NCBI RefSeq assembly: GCF_007992495.1
Contig: NZ_BKAJ01000108.1
Location: 1-47,790 of the forward strand
DNA from: Reyranella soli
Lineage (GTDB): Bacteria > Pseudomonadota > Alphaproteobacteria > Reyranellales > Reyranellaceae
DNA length: 47,790 bases
Reading direction: 5' to 3'
Within the stretch, counting starts at the first letter, position 1. Each line of letters starts with the position of its first letter. The translations under genes were made by a program, and so were the position numbers. Positions 33,298 through 42,042 of the stretch are shown here, piece by piece. The notes beneath the pieces were generated by a model, which ran no database searches, was not told where the DNA came from, and saw only the letters and a list, made by a program, of their open reading frames with translations.

Positions 33298-35469
33298 TTA
33301 CGACCGCCCCACCGCCGGCGGCACCGTCGTGAACGGCCCGTTCAGCCGGTCGCGATAGACGACGACGCCTTCCATGATGCTCTGCACGTAGTTGCGCGTC
33401 TCGCGGAAGGGGATCAGCTCGATCCAGTCGACCATGTCGATCTTGCCGTTGCGCGGATCGCCCATCGTCTCCAGCCAGCGTGCCACGCGGTTGGGGCCGG
33501 CATTGTAGGCGGCGAGCGCGAGCTCGTAGGAGCCGCCGAAGCGCCCCAGCATTTCGGCCAGGTACTGGCTGCCGAGCTGCACGTTGTAGGCTGGATCGCG
33601 CGTGAGCTTGTCCTGGATGAAGGGCACGTTGAGGCGCCCCGCGACATCGCGCGCCGTGCCGGGCAGGAGCTGCATCAGGCCGAGCGCGCCGGAGGAGGAG
33701 ACCGCGGCGGCGTTGAACGAGCTTTCCTGGCGCGTCACCGCGAGCGCCAGCGCGCGCTCGACCGCACCGGTCGCGCCGAGCTCGACCACGGGGAAGGCGG
33801 CGTCGAACAGCACCACGCCGCTTTGGGCGCCGCGGCGCGCCACGGTGAGCGCCACGTCCGGCCGCTTCAGCTCGACGGCGAGCTGGCCCAGCAGCGCCGT
33901 CTCGCCGGGCGCGGTGACCATGCGCGCCAGCCTGAGCAGGAAGGGCCGCGTGCGCTCATAGTCGCCGGCCTGGCCGAGATAGCGCGCCATGGTCACCAGC
34001 TCGCGGCCGCCCAGCGACTGGCGGTCGCTGTCGGAGGCGACGGGATCGCTCGGCAGGCGCGCCGCCGTGCGCGGCAGCTTGCGGGCGGCGAGCTGGCCAT
34101 AGAAGGTCTGGCCGAACGCCGAGGCGCGGCTGTACCAGTCGGTGGCTTCCTTGGCGCGACCGGCGGTCTCGTGGGTGCGGCCCAGCCAGTAGGCGGCGCG
34201 GCTCTTGGAGCCGTCGGTCGTCACGCCGTCATGCAGCGTCTGGAAATGCTTTTGCGCTTCTGCCGTCTTCTTGAGATGGCGCAGCGCGATCCAGCCGGCC
34301 AGGAACTCCGCCTCGGCGAAGGAGACGCCGCGGGTGAGGCCGTGCGGCACCACGATGGCATAGGCATCGGCTGCCCGGCCGGCGGCCAGAAGATCGCGCG
34401 CGACCTGGTTGCGCTCGGTCCACCACGCATCGTTCTGGTTGGCGACCGGCGCGGCGAGCAATGCTCGCGCGTCGTCGAGGCTGCCGGTGCGGCGCATCCA
34501 TTGCGCGCGCTCGAGCTTGATCGCGGGCGCGTCGAGCTTGGCCGGCGCCACGCCGCGCAGCACGGTCACCGCATCGGCCGCTTTCGTCGCCATCGCCAGA
34601 CGCGCATTGGCGAGCGGCTGATAGTCGGGCGGCAGCTTGGCCAAAAGCTCGCGGGCGACCTGCGGCTTGCCCTCGAGCATCAGGCGGTCGAAGCGGGCGA
34701 TGTGGTCCTCGCCGCTCAGCAGATGGCCGTAGCGGTTCAAGAACTCGTTCTCGTCGGCGTTGCGGAAGGTGGCGCCGCGCCAGCTGTCGCTCGCGAACTT
34801 TTTCAGGTCATTGGGGCTCGCTACCTGGGCCGCCTCCATGCGGCGCATGTGGCCGGTGCTGGTGAGCGGCGGGAAGGCTGTGAAGTAGCGGAAGACCTCC
34901 TGTGGCGAGGTCTCGGGGCCGATGCGGTCCTCGGCCTGGCGGCGCAGCACCTCGGGCTCAGGCCAGTCGGGGCTCTCGCGCAGGAAGCGCCAGGTGGCGG
35001 AGAAGCCCGCGTCGGTCCTGGGGGCCACCCGCAGGATGCTCCACTCGACATAGCGGTCGAGCAGGGTGTTGCGGAAGTTGGCGACGGCGGCGCGGGCGTC
35101 GGCCCAGCGGCTTTCATCGACGGCTTTGATGGCGGCGGCGAGCGAGGCGGCCTCGGCCGGGCTCAGCGGCTTGGCCGCGCCACCCAGCACCTGGGCGGTC
35201 TCGCTGGGCGTCGGCGGTGGGATGATGCCCGTGCCTTCGTTGATCGGCTGCGCAGCGGCAGCGGGCGGGACTGCAGGCTTCGGCGCCGGCGTCGGTGCCG
35301 CCGTCGATCCGCCGTTGGGCACGCGGCGGACGCCGGTATCGGGCGTGCCGTTGGCCGGCTGATCGTTGCTCGTCCCGCGCAGAATGGTGACGCCACCCTG
35401 TTGGGCATGGACGGATTGCGCCGCAGTCAACGCAGCGAGCACGAGGAGGGGGTAGAGAGGGCTTTTCAC
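33298..35469 (-). CDS. slt: Soluble lytic murein transglycosylase (Slt70 type)
   Basis: The 723-residue periplasmic enzyme cleaves the MurNAc-GlcNAc bond of peptidoglycan and leaves a 1,6-anhydro end. A signal peptide (LYPLLVLAALTAAQSVHA, cut near residue 23) precedes a Pro/Ala-rich linker (about 50-100). A helical superhelix ring follows (about 100-560), then the C-terminal goose-lysozyme-like domain. The catalytic glutamate is E582 in VTRQESSFNAAAVSSSGALG, with 'GLMQLLPGTA' and 'ALAAYNAGPNRVARW' as the other classic motifs. Length and layout match the family. It is divergent from dapA with a 113-bp spacer. Confidence 0.93.
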   Translation of the reverse strand: MKSPLYPLLVLAALTAAQSVHAQQGGVTILRGTSNDQPANGTPDTGVRRVPNGGSTAAPTPAPKPAVPPAAAAQPINEGTGIIPPPTPSETAQVLGGAAKPLSPAEAASLAAAIKAVDESRWADARAAVANFRNTLLDRYVEWSILRVAPRTDAGFSATWRFLRESPDWPEPEVLRRQAEDRIGPETSPQEVFRYFTAFPPLTSTGHMRRMEAAQVASPNDLKKFASDSWRGATFRNADENEFLNRYGHLLSGEDHIARFDRLMLEGKPQVARELLAKLPPDYQPLANARLAMATKAADAVTVLRGVAPAKLDAPAIKLERAQWMRRTGSLDDARALLAAPVANQNDAWWTERNQVARDLLAAGRAADAYAIVVPHGLTRGVSFAEAEFLAGWIALRHLKKTAEAQKHFQTLHDGVTTDGSKSRAAYWLGRTHETAGRAKEATDWYSRASAFGQTFYGQLAARKLPRTAARLPSDPVASDSDRQSLGGRELVTMARYLGQAGDYERTRPFLLRLARMVTAPGETALLGQLAVELKRPDVALTVARRGAQSGVVLFDAAFPVVELGATGAVERALALAVTRQESSFNAAAVSSSGALGLMQLLPGTARDVAGRLNVPFIQDKLTRDPAYNVQLGSQYLAEMLGRFGGSYELALAAYNAGPNRVARWLETMGDPRNGKIDMVDWIELIPFRETRNYVQSIMEGVVVYRDRLNGPFTTVPPAVGRS

Positions 35470-35521
35470 GCTAGGAATCGTAGGCAGGCAGATGCGGCAT
35501 CACAATGGCAAGTTGCTCACC

Positions 35522-35550
35522 TTGCCGGGACAAGGTGTGAAGCCTAAACT
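35522..35550 (+). promoter_or_regulatory. Promoter of dapA
   Basis: TTGCCG (35522-35527), a 17-base spacer and TAAACT (35545-35550) lie 32 bases before the dapA ATG. The GGAGGGG ribosome site is at 35570-35576. No lysine riboswitch fits in the short leader. Confidence 0.6.
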
Positions 35551-35582
35551 GGTCGATCCAAGAAGAATCGGAGGGGAAAGCC

Positions 35583-36461
35583 ATGTTCACCGGGTCGCTC
35601 GTCGCGCTGATCACCCCGTTCAAGAACGGATCGGTCGATGAGAAAGGCTTCGAGAAGTTCGTGGCCTGGCAGATCGAGGAGGGCACCGACGGGCTGGTCC
35701 CGTGCGGCACCACCGGCGAATCGCCCACGCTCTCCATGGAAGAGCACAAGCGGGTCATCGACATCTGCATCGCCGCCGCCAAGGGCACCGGCGTGCCGGT
35801 GATCGCCGGCACCGGCTCGAACTCGACCGAAGAGGCGATCGAGCTCACCAAGCATGCCAAGAAGGCCGGCGCCGACGCCGCCATGCTGGTCGTGCCCTAT
35901 TACAACAAGCCGACCCAGGAAGGCCTGTTCCAGCATTTCAAGACAGTGGCCGAGGCCGTCGACATCCCGATCCTGCTCTACAACGTGCCACCGCGCACCG
36001 GCGGCGACATGCAGGTCGACACAGTCGTGCGTCTGTCGCAGGTCAAGAACATCATCGGCATCAAGGACGCGAGCTACGACATGGCGCGCCCGACCTTGAC
36101 CAAGCTCAGGGCCAAGAAGGGCTTCCTGCAGCTCTCGGGCGAGGATGCGAGCGCCATGGGCTTCATGGCGCAGGGCGGCGACGGCTGTATCTCGGTAACG
36201 GCCAACATCGCGCCGCGGCTCTGCGGCGACATGCACGACGCCTGGAAAAAGCGCGACCTCGACAAGGTGTTCGAGATCCAGGACCGACTGATGCCGCTGC
36301 ACAAGGCGCTGTTCGTCGAGACCAGCCCCGCGCCGGTGAAGTACGGCGCCGAGCTTATCGGTCAGTGCAGCGCCAAGCTGCGCCTGCCGCTGGTCGAATG
36401 CACCGACGCCACCAAGAAGCAGGTGCGCGACGCCATGGTGCACGCCGGGCTGATCAACTAG
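35583..36461 (+). CDS. dapA: 4-hydroxy-tetrahydrodipicolinate synthase
   Basis: The 292-residue TIM-barrel lyase condenses pyruvate with aspartate semialdehyde in the lysine/diaminopimelate pathway. The Schiff-base lysine is K161 (IIGIKDAS). The catalytic tyrosine is Y133 (LLYNVPPRTG), with T44 in the CGTTGESPTL block and R138 binding substrate. Length is typical. It begins a run of plus-strand genes, dapA-smpB, an order found often in alphaproteobacteria. A palindromic repeat lies between dapA and smpB. Confidence 0.97.
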   Translation: MFTGSLVALITPFKNGSVDEKGFEKFVAWQIEEGTDGLVPCGTTGESPTLSMEEHKRVIDICIAAAKGTGVPVIAGTGSNSTEEAIELTKHAKKAGADAAMLVVPYYNKPTQEGLFQHFKTVAEAVDIPILLYNVPPRTGGDMQVDTVVRLSQVKNIIGIKDASYDMARPTLTKLRAKKGFLQLSGEDASAMGFMAQGGDGCISVTANIAPRLCGDMHDAWKKRDLDKVFEIQDRLMPLHKALFVETSPAPVKYGAELIGQCSAKLRLPLVECTDATKKQVRDAMVHAGLIN

Positions 36462-36465
36462 CTTC

Positions 36466-36543
36466 CTGTCGTCCTGAGCGCAGCGAAGGACCTCATCGCC
36501 GCTTGCATCGGCATGAGATCCTTCGCTTCGCTCAGGATGACAG
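36466..36543. repeat. Extragenic palindrome, family 'CTGTCxTCCTGAGCG'
   Basis: Arms CTGTCGTCCTGAGCGCAGCG and the inverted CGCTTCGCTCAGGATGACAG (36524-36543) flank a centre that itself pairs (GGACCTCATCGCC / GGCATGAGATCC). It begins four bases after the dapA stop and ends 15 bases before the smpB start, with the smpB ribosome site (TTGAGG) immediately after it. Confidence 0.85.
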
Positions 36544-36558
36544 ATTGAGGACACTACA

Positions 36559-37032
36559 TTGGCAAAGAAACCGGAGCTGGACCGCACGGTAGTGGCCCAG
36601 AACCGCAAGGCGCGGCACAACTACTTCATCGAGGAGGTCTTCGAGGCCGGCCTTGCACTGACGGGCACCGAGGTGAAGTCGCTGCGCGGCGGACGCAGCA
36701 CGATCGCCGAATCCTACGTCACGGAGGAGGGCGGCGAGGCCTGGCTGGTCAACGCCAACATCCCGATCTACGCCTCGGGCAACCGCTTCAATCACGAGCC
36801 GCGCCGGCCGCGCAAGCTGCTGCTGCATCGCGCCCAGATCAACAAGCTGGTCGGCGCCATCCAGCGCGAGGGCCGCACCGTCGTGCCGCTGCAGGTCTAT
36901 TTCAATCCGCGCGGCCGCGCCAAGATCGAGATCGCGCTGGTCACCGGCAAGCAGGCGCACGACAAACGCCAGGCCATCAAGGACCGCGACTGGCAGCGCC
37001 AGCGTTCAAGGTTGTTGAGCCACAGACGTTAA
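36559..37032 (+). CDS. smpB: SsrA-binding protein (trans-translation)
   Basis: The 157-residue RNA-binding protein works with tmRNA to rescue stalled ribosomes. Conserved parts are 'RKARHNYFIEEVFEAGLALT' (about 17-36), 'GTEVKSLR', 'YASGNRFNHEPRRPRKLLLH' and the basic tail 'KRQAIKDRDWQRQRSRLL'. The start is TTG at 36559 (L/M-AKKPELDR), eight bases after GAGG. No ATG gives a correct N-terminus. The tmRNA gene (ssrA) was not found in this window. Confidence 0.96.
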   Translation: MAKKPELDRTVVAQNRKARHNYFIEEVFEAGLALTGTEVKSLRGGRSTIAESYVTEEGGEAWLVNANIPIYASGNRFNHEPRRPRKLLLHRAQINKLVGAIQREGRTVVPLQVYFNPRGRAKIEIALVTGKQAHDKRQAIKDRDWQRQRSRLLSHRR

Positions 37033-37085
37033 GGGAGCGCGGGCCTCTGGCCCGCATCATGAGCGGGCCAGAGGCCCGCGCTCCC
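37033..37085. repeat. Palindromic repeat, family 'GCGGGCCTC', upstream of acyl-CoA dehydrogenase
   Basis: Perfect 23-base arms (GGGAGCGCGGGCCTCTGGCC... and its complement) surround a seven-base centre. It directly abuts the smpB stop and is followed by ATGAGGA, as in the copy at 25143-25201. The acyl-CoA dehydrogenase ribosome site (GAGGA, 37088-37092) is in that flanking sequence. Confidence 0.87.
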
Positions 37086-37099
37086 ATGAGGAACCCGCC

Positions 37100-38236
37100 A
37101 TGCTCCTGACCGAAGAACAGACCCTGATCCGCGACACCGCGCGCGCCTTTGCGCAGGAGAAGGTGGCGCCGCATGTCCGCGCCTGGGAAGCGGCGGGAGA
37201 GATCCCGCGCGCGCTTCTGCGCGAGATGGGCGAACTCGGCTTCATGGGCATGTGCGTGCCGGCCGAATGGGGTGGCGCCGAAGCCGGCATGGTGTCCTAC
37301 GTGCTGGCGCTGGAGGAGATCGCGGCCGCCGACGGCGGTCTCTCCACCGTGATGAGCGTCAACAACTCGCCCGACTGCGCGGCGCTGCTCGCCTACGGCT
37401 CGCCTGAGCAGAAGGAGCGCTGGCTGAAGCCGCTGGCCCGCGGTGAGGTGCTGGGCGCCTTCTGCCTCACCGAGCCGCAGGCGGGTTCCGATGCCTCCAA
37501 CCTGAAAACACGCGCGGAGCGGCGCGGCAATGGCTGGGTGTTGAACGGCGTAAAACAGTTCATCACGTCGGGCCGCACGGCAGACATGGCGCTGGTCTTT
37601 GCCGTCACCGATCCGACCGCACCCAAGCGCGGCATCTCGTGCTTCATCGTCCCGACAAAGTCACAGGGCTACCGCGTCGCCTCGATCGAGAAGAAATTGG
37701 GGCAGAAATCGTCCGACACCTGCCAGATCGCTTTCGAGGACTGCGCCGTCGGCGCCGATGCCATGCTCGGCCAGGAAGGCGAGGGCTACCGCATCGCACT
37801 CGCCAATCTCGAAGCCGGACGCATCGGCATTGCAGCGCAGGCCACCGGCATGGCCCGTGCCGCCTTCGAGGCCGCGCGGGCCTACGCCAACGAACGCGAA
37901 TCCTTCGGTACCAAGATTGTCAATCACCAGGCGGTGCAGTTCCGGCTGGCCGACATGGCGACCAAAGTCACGGTGGCGCGCCAGATGGTGCTGCATGCGG
38001 CAACGTTGCGCGACGCCGGCCGTCCATGCCTCACCGAAGCCGCAATGGCCAAGCTATATGCATCGGAGATGGCCGAGGAGGTGTGCTCGGCCGCAATTCA
38101 GATCCACGGCGGGTACGGATACGTATCGGACTACCTGGTGGAGAAGATCTGGCGCGATGTTCGCGTTTGCCAGATCTATGAAGGCACCAGCGACGTGCAG
38201 CGCATCCTGATCGGCCGGGGATTGTCAGCTTTGTAG
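37100..38236 (+). CDS. Acyl-CoA dehydrogenase
   Basis: The 378-residue FAD enzyme oxidises acyl-CoA to 2-enoyl-CoA and passes electrons to ETF. The FAD/substrate motif is 'LGAFCLTEPQAGSDASNLKT' (about 118-137), followed by 'KQFITSGRTADMALVFAV'. The catalytic base is E361 in IYEGTSDVQRILIGR. That glutamate is in the short/medium-chain position; isovaleryl-CoA dehydrogenases use a different site. A leucine-pathway role is therefore not certain, despite the MCC genes downstream. Start ATG follows GAGGA by seven bases. The 122-bp gap to the TRAP protein has no gene. Confidence 0.93.
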   Translation: MLLTEEQTLIRDTARAFAQEKVAPHVRAWEAAGEIPRALLREMGELGFMGMCVPAEWGGAEAGMVSYVLALEEIAAADGGLSTVMSVNNSPDCAALLAYGSPEQKERWLKPLARGEVLGAFCLTEPQAGSDASNLKTRAERRGNGWVLNGVKQFITSGRTADMALVFAVTDPTAPKRGISCFIVPTKSQGYRVASIEKKLGQKSSDTCQIAFEDCAVGADAMLGQEGEGYRIALANLEAGRIGIAAQATGMARAAFEAARAYANERESFGTKIVNHQAVQFRLADMATKVTVARQMVLHAATLRDAGRPCLTEAAMAKLYASEMAEEVCSAAIQIHGGYGYVSDYLVEKIWRDVRVCQIYEGTSDVQRILIGRGLSAL

Positions 38237-38358
38237 GGGCCCCGCGATCCCTTGTTCCCGGGCCTTCCCCGTGCGATTATCAGCCGGTGTGAGGGCAAGA
38301 AGGCCGCAAAAAGCGGCTTTGGGGAGCACAGGGGGAGCCGGGCGACGGATGGTCGGTC

Positions 38359-39447
38359 GTGCGCCGTAAAACTGTAGTCGCAGTTGCAATCGCCGCAGCG
38401 CTGCTGTCGGCGACGAGCCTTGTTGTTGCCCAGGACAAGGACAAGTTGGCTGAAAAGCCCAAGGATTTCGGGGCTATCCCGACCCGCGTCATTCACATGC
38501 AGACCGCCTTCAATCCGGCCCTTCCGGGTTCGGGCGAGGGCGTGCGGATTTTCACACGTACTGTAAAGCACATGTCGGGCGGGACGCTCGCCATCAAGAT
38601 CGTCGAGCCCGGCCGCATCGCGCCGACCGCCGACATGCTGGACGCCATCATCAACGGCGACCTGGAAGCGGCCTTCACTTGGTCGGGCTATGCCGCGGCC
38701 AAGGCGCCTGTGTTCGGCGTCTTCGCCACCGTGCCGTTCGGGCCGGGGCCCGAGGACATGACCTCGTGGATGCTCGAGGGCGACGGCAGCCGCATCCATC
38801 GCGAGGCCTACGAGAAGCTGGGCGTCGTCGGCATCCCCTGCGGCATCCAGGGCGCCAAGGGCGGCGGCTGGTTCCGCACCGAGCTCAACACGGTGGCCGA
38901 CTTCAAGGGCCAGCGCCTGCGCTTTGGCCGCTTTTCAGGCGAGGTCATGACCAAGCTCGGTGCGACCAACGTGCCGCTGCCGCCGGGCGAGTTCTTCTAC
39001 AAGCTGCAGCAGGGCACGGTGGATGGCGGCGAGATGTCGACGCCTGCGATCGACGCCGCGCTCGGTTTCGACAAGCTCGGCCTGCCTTACTACATGCCGG
39101 GCTGGCAGCAGCCCTCGGCTGTGCTCGACTTTCTGATGCGCAAGGACAAGTGGGAAACGCTCTCGCCCATGCTGCGCATCCAGGTCGAGACCGCCTGCCG
39201 CGCCAACATCGCCTGGATGCTGAGCCGCTCGCCGCACCTGCAGGGCCAGGCGATGGAGAAGCTCAAGGCCTCCGGCGTCGTCATCAAGGAATGGTCGCCG
39301 GAGCTCCTGAAGGTGTTCCGCACCAAGTCCGAGATTGTCCTAAAGGAAACGGCCGAGCGCGATCCCGACTTTGCCGCCGCACTGGCCAACCAGCGCGCCT
39401 TCATTGGCCAGAGCATCGACTGGCGGAAGATGTCGCGGCTGCCCTGA
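38359..39447 (+). CDS. Orphan TRAP transporter substrate-binding protein (DctP type)
   Basis: The 362-residue periplasmic protein has a signal peptide (VVAVAIAAALLSATSLVVAQ). The TRAP-P domain includes 'DMLDAIINGDLEAAFTWSGY', 'FKGQRLRFGRFSGEVMTKLG' (the conserved arginine region) and 'QQGTVDGGEMSTPAIDAALG'. It should deliver an organic acid to a TRAP membrane complex. No DctQ or DctM genes are nearby, so it depends on genes elsewhere. The start is GTG at 38359. A Shine-Dalgarno is not obvious (a purine run lies more than 20 bases upstream), so the start is slightly uncertain. Confidence 0.88.
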   Translation: MRRKTVVAVAIAAALLSATSLVVAQDKDKLAEKPKDFGAIPTRVIHMQTAFNPALPGSGEGVRIFTRTVKHMSGGTLAIKIVEPGRIAPTADMLDAIINGDLEAAFTWSGYAAAKAPVFGVFATVPFGPGPEDMTSWMLEGDGSRIHREAYEKLGVVGIPCGIQGAKGGGWFRTELNTVADFKGQRLRFGRFSGEVMTKLGATNVPLPPGEFFYKLQQGTVDGGEMSTPAIDAALGFDKLGLPYYMPGWQQPSAVLDFLMRKDKWETLSPMLRIQVETACRANIAWMLSRSPHLQGQAMEKLKASGVVIKEWSPELLKVFRTKSEIVLKETAERDPDFAAALANQRAFIGQSIDWRKMSRLP

Positions 39448-39454
39448 CTCACTT

Positions 39455-39595
39455 CTCCTCCCCCGTCTTCGGGGGAGGATACAGGAGGGGGCGAGCCGCA
39501 CAGATTACCTCTCCGATTCCATGATCTGAAATAGGTTAGAGCCCGATTGAGGCTTTTCCCCTCCTCAATCCTCCCCCGTATGACGGGGGAGGAGG
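39455..39595. repeat. Composite inverted repeat element, copy 1
   Basis: Two outward palindromes, CCTCCCCCGTC-TTCGGGGGAGG (39457-39478) and CCTCCCCCGTATGACGGGGG (from 39570), face each other around a centre containing TGATCTGAAAT (39522-39532) and TTGAGGCTT. A second copy with the same centre words is at 42043-42182. The structure is like the paired REP units (BIMEs) of enterobacteria. It lies between the TRAP protein and mccB. Confidence 0.85.
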
Positions 39596-39649
39596 TCATG
39601 AGGTCAGCGCCCTTGCACCCTGCTCACCGTCCGGGCAGTTTGACCCGGC

Positions 39650-41257
39650 ATGACGATCCTTTCCTCCCAGGTCGACACCCGCTCCGACACCTTCAAGCGC
39701 AACGCCGAGGCGATGCGCGCCCTGGTCGCCGATCTCAAGGCCCGCACCGACAAAGTGCGCCTGGGCGGCGGCGAGGAGTCCCGTAAGCGCCACGTCGCGC
39801 GCGGCAAGCTTTTGCCGCGCGAGCGCGTGCGGGCACTGCTCGATCCCGGCTCGCCCTTCCTCGAGCTGTCGCCCCTGGCGGCGATGGACATGTACGACAA
39901 CGAGGCGCCGGGCTCGGGCGTCATCACCGGCGTCGGCCGTGTGAGCGGGGTCGAGTGCGTGATCGTCTGCAATGATGCCACGGTGAAAGGCGGCACCTAC
40001 TATCCGATGACGGTGAAGAAGCATCTCCGCGCCCAGGAAGTGGCGATGGAGAACCGTCTGCCCTGCATCTACCTGGTCGATTCCGGCGGCGCCAACCTGC
40101 CGCAATGGCCGGAAGTCTTCCCCGACAAGACCCATTTCGGCCGCATCTTCTACAACCAGGCCAACATGTCGGCGCAGGGCATCCCGCAGATCGCTTCGGT
40201 GATGGGCTCGTGCACGGCGGGCGGCGCTTATGTGCCGGCGATGAGCGACGAGACCGTCATCGTGCGCAAGCAGGGCACGATCTTCCTGGCCGGCCCGCCG
40301 CTGGTGAAGGCCGCGATCGGCGAGATCGTCAGCGCCGAGGACCTGGGTGGCGCCGATGTCCATGCCCGCACGTCCGGTGTCGCCGACCACTATGCCCACA
40401 ACGACAGCCACGCGCTCGGCATCGTTCGGCGCATCGTGGCCAACCTCAATTGGAAGAAGAACCCGTCGGCCGCACTGATCGCGCCGCGCGAGCCGAAATA
40501 CGCTGCCGAGGAACTCTACGGCGTCGTGCCGCCCGACAGCCGCACGCCCTACGACATGCGCGAGGTCATCGCCCGCCTGGTCGACGGCAGCGAGCTCGAC
40601 GAGTTCAAGCACCTCTACGGCACCACCATCGTCACCGGCTTCGCCCGCATCTGGGGCCATCCGGTGGGCGTGGTCGCCAACAACGGCATCCTGTTCAACG
40701 AATCAGCGCTGAAGGCCGCGCACTTCATCGAACTGTGCGGCCAGCGCGGCATCCCGCTGCTCTTCCTGCAGAACATCACGGGCTTCATGGTCGGCCGCAA
40801 GTACGAGGCGGGCGGCATCGCCCGTGACGGCGCCAAGATGGTGACGGCGGTGTCGACCGTGGCCGTGCCGAAGTTCACCGTGATCGTCGGCGGCAGCTAT
40901 GGCGCCGGCAACTACGGCATGTGCGGCCGCGCCTACAGCCCGCGCTTCCTGTGGATGTGGCCGAGCTCGCGCATCTCGGTGATGGGCGGTGAGCAGGCGG
41001 CGAGCGTGCTCGCCACCGTGCGGCGCGACAATATCGAGGCGCGTGGCGGCACCTGGCCCAAGGAAGAGGAAGAAGCGTTCAAGCAGCCGATCCGCGAGCA
41101 GTACGACCGCGAGGGGCATCCATACTACGCCACGGCGCGGATATGGGACGACGGTATCCTCGATCCGGTCGACACGCGCATGGCGCTGGGGCTCGGCCTG
41201 TCGGCGGCGATGAACCAACCGATCGGTCCGACGAAGTTCGGCGTCTTCCGGATGTGA
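39650..41257 (+). CDS. mccB: Methylcrotonyl-CoA carboxylase beta subunit (carboxyltransferase)
   Basis: The 535-residue carboxyltransferase moves carboxyl from biotin to 3-methylcrotonyl-CoA in leucine breakdown. Blocks typical of MCC beta are 'GKLLPRERVRALLDPGSPFL', 'QGIPQIASVMGSCTAGGAYV', 'VRKQGTIFLAGPPLVKAAIG' and 'EDLGGADVHARTSGVADHYA'. The C-terminal half has 'NITGFMVGRKYEAGGIARDG', 'GGSYGAGNYGMCGRAYSPRF' and 'WPSSRISVMGGEQAASVLAT'. Geranyl-CoA carboxylase is close in sequence and not excluded. The ATG is two codons after 'CCGGC'; the Shine-Dalgarno is weak. The stop is two bases before the hydratase-like ATG, so the two are coupled. Confidence 0.93.
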   Translation: MTILSSQVDTRSDTFKRNAEAMRALVADLKARTDKVRLGGGEESRKRHVARGKLLPRERVRALLDPGSPFLELSPLAAMDMYDNEAPGSGVITGVGRVSGVECVIVCNDATVKGGTYYPMTVKKHLRAQEVAMENRLPCIYLVDSGGANLPQWPEVFPDKTHFGRIFYNQANMSAQGIPQIASVMGSCTAGGAYVPAMSDETVIVRKQGTIFLAGPPLVKAAIGEIVSAEDLGGADVHARTSGVADHYAHNDSHALGIVRRIVANLNWKKNPSAALIAPREPKYAAEELYGVVPPDSRTPYDMREVIARLVDGSELDEFKHLYGTTIVTGFARIWGHPVGVVANNGILFNESALKAAHFIELCGQRGIPLLFLQNITGFMVGRKYEAGGIARDGAKMVTAVSTVAVPKFTVIVGGSYGAGNYGMCGRAYSPRFLWMWPSSRISVMGGEQAASVLATVRRDNIEARGGTWPKEEEEAFKQPIREQYDREGHPYYATARIWDDGILDPVDTRMALGLGLSAAMNQPIGPTKFGVFRM

Positions 41258-41259
41258 CG

Positions 41260-42042
41260 ATGAGCGCAACGGTAAAGACGGCGGTGGCGGACGGCGTGGC
41301 GAGGCTCACGCTGAACCGGCCCGACGAGATGAACTCGTTCGACGGCGACACCGCGCGCGCCATCATCGACGCCGTCGAAACCTTCGCCTCGGACGACAAG
41401 GTCCGCGTGCTGGTCCTGGGCAGCGAAGGCAACGCCTTCTCGGCCGGCGGCGACTTCAACTGGGTGCTGACCTGGCCCAAGCTCGACGCCATCACCCGCC
41501 GCGTCGGCGCCGACGCCATGATGGGCGCGGTGCAGGCGGTCTACGACTTTCCCAAGCCTTCGATCGCGCGCGTCCATGCCGCCGCGGTGGGTGGCGGCGT
41601 GGGCCTGATGCTGGCCTGCGACTTCGCCGTCGCGGCTTCGTCGGCGCGCTTTGGATTGACGTCCGTACGCAACGGCCTTTTGGCCGGCATCGCCATCCCC
41701 GTACTGATCGAGGCGGTGGGACCGCGGCTGGCGCGTCAGCTCCTGATGCATGGCGGGTTGTTCGACGCCGAGACGGCGCTGCGCATCGGCTTGGTCGACC
41801 AGGTCGTCGCCGCCGAAGCGCTCGACCATACAGTGGCCACGCTGGCGCGCGAGCTGACGCTGGGCGCGCCCTCGGCACAAAGGCTGATCAAGGAGCTGGT
41901 GCCCGAGCTCGATGCGCGGCGGCACGACGATGAGGCGGCAGACCTGATCGGCGAGCATGTCGCCGCGCAATGCACGACCGAAGAGGCGCTCGAAGGCATG
42001 CGGGCGTTTTTGGCCAAGCGCAAGCCAGGGTGGGCCACATAG
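41260..42042 (+). CDS. Enoyl-CoA hydratase/isomerase-family protein lacking both catalytic glutamates
   Basis: The 260-residue crotonase-fold protein is in the place of methylglutaconyl-CoA hydratase (liuC) between the two MCC genes. The oxyanion-hole segments are present: 'FSAGGDFNWVL' (60-70) and 'AAAVGGGVGLMLACDFAVAA' (107-126). Of the two classic catalytic glutamates, the first position is G115 (as in LiuC-type enzymes). The second, in the 'L-T/S-E-V-R-x-G-L' motif of LiuC, is S135 (FGLTSVRNGLLAG). The expected acid is therefore missing. It may use another mechanism, be another crotonase activity, or be inactive. Translation is coupled to mccB. Confidence 0.85.
   Translation: MSATVKTAVADGVARLTLNRPDEMNSFDGDTARAIIDAVETFASDDKVRVLVLGSEGNAFSAGGDFNWVLTWPKLDAITRRVGADAMMGAVQAVYDFPKPSIARVHAAAVGGGVGLMLACDFAVAASSARFGLTSVRNGLLAGIAIPVLIEAVGPRLARQLLMHGGLFDAETALRIGLVDQVVAAEALDHTVATLARELTLGAPSAQRLIKELVPELDARRHDDEAADLIGEHVAAQCTTEEALEGMRAFLAKRKPGWAT

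Noticed and set aside
33280..35547. Plus-strand open frame (755 codons) opposite slt
   Set aside because: Antisense shadow with biased composition; the lytic transglycosylase with signal peptide and catalytic Glu is the real gene.
35470..35582. Lysine riboswitch before dapA
   Set aside because: The promoter leaves only about 26 bases of leader, too short for the aptamer.
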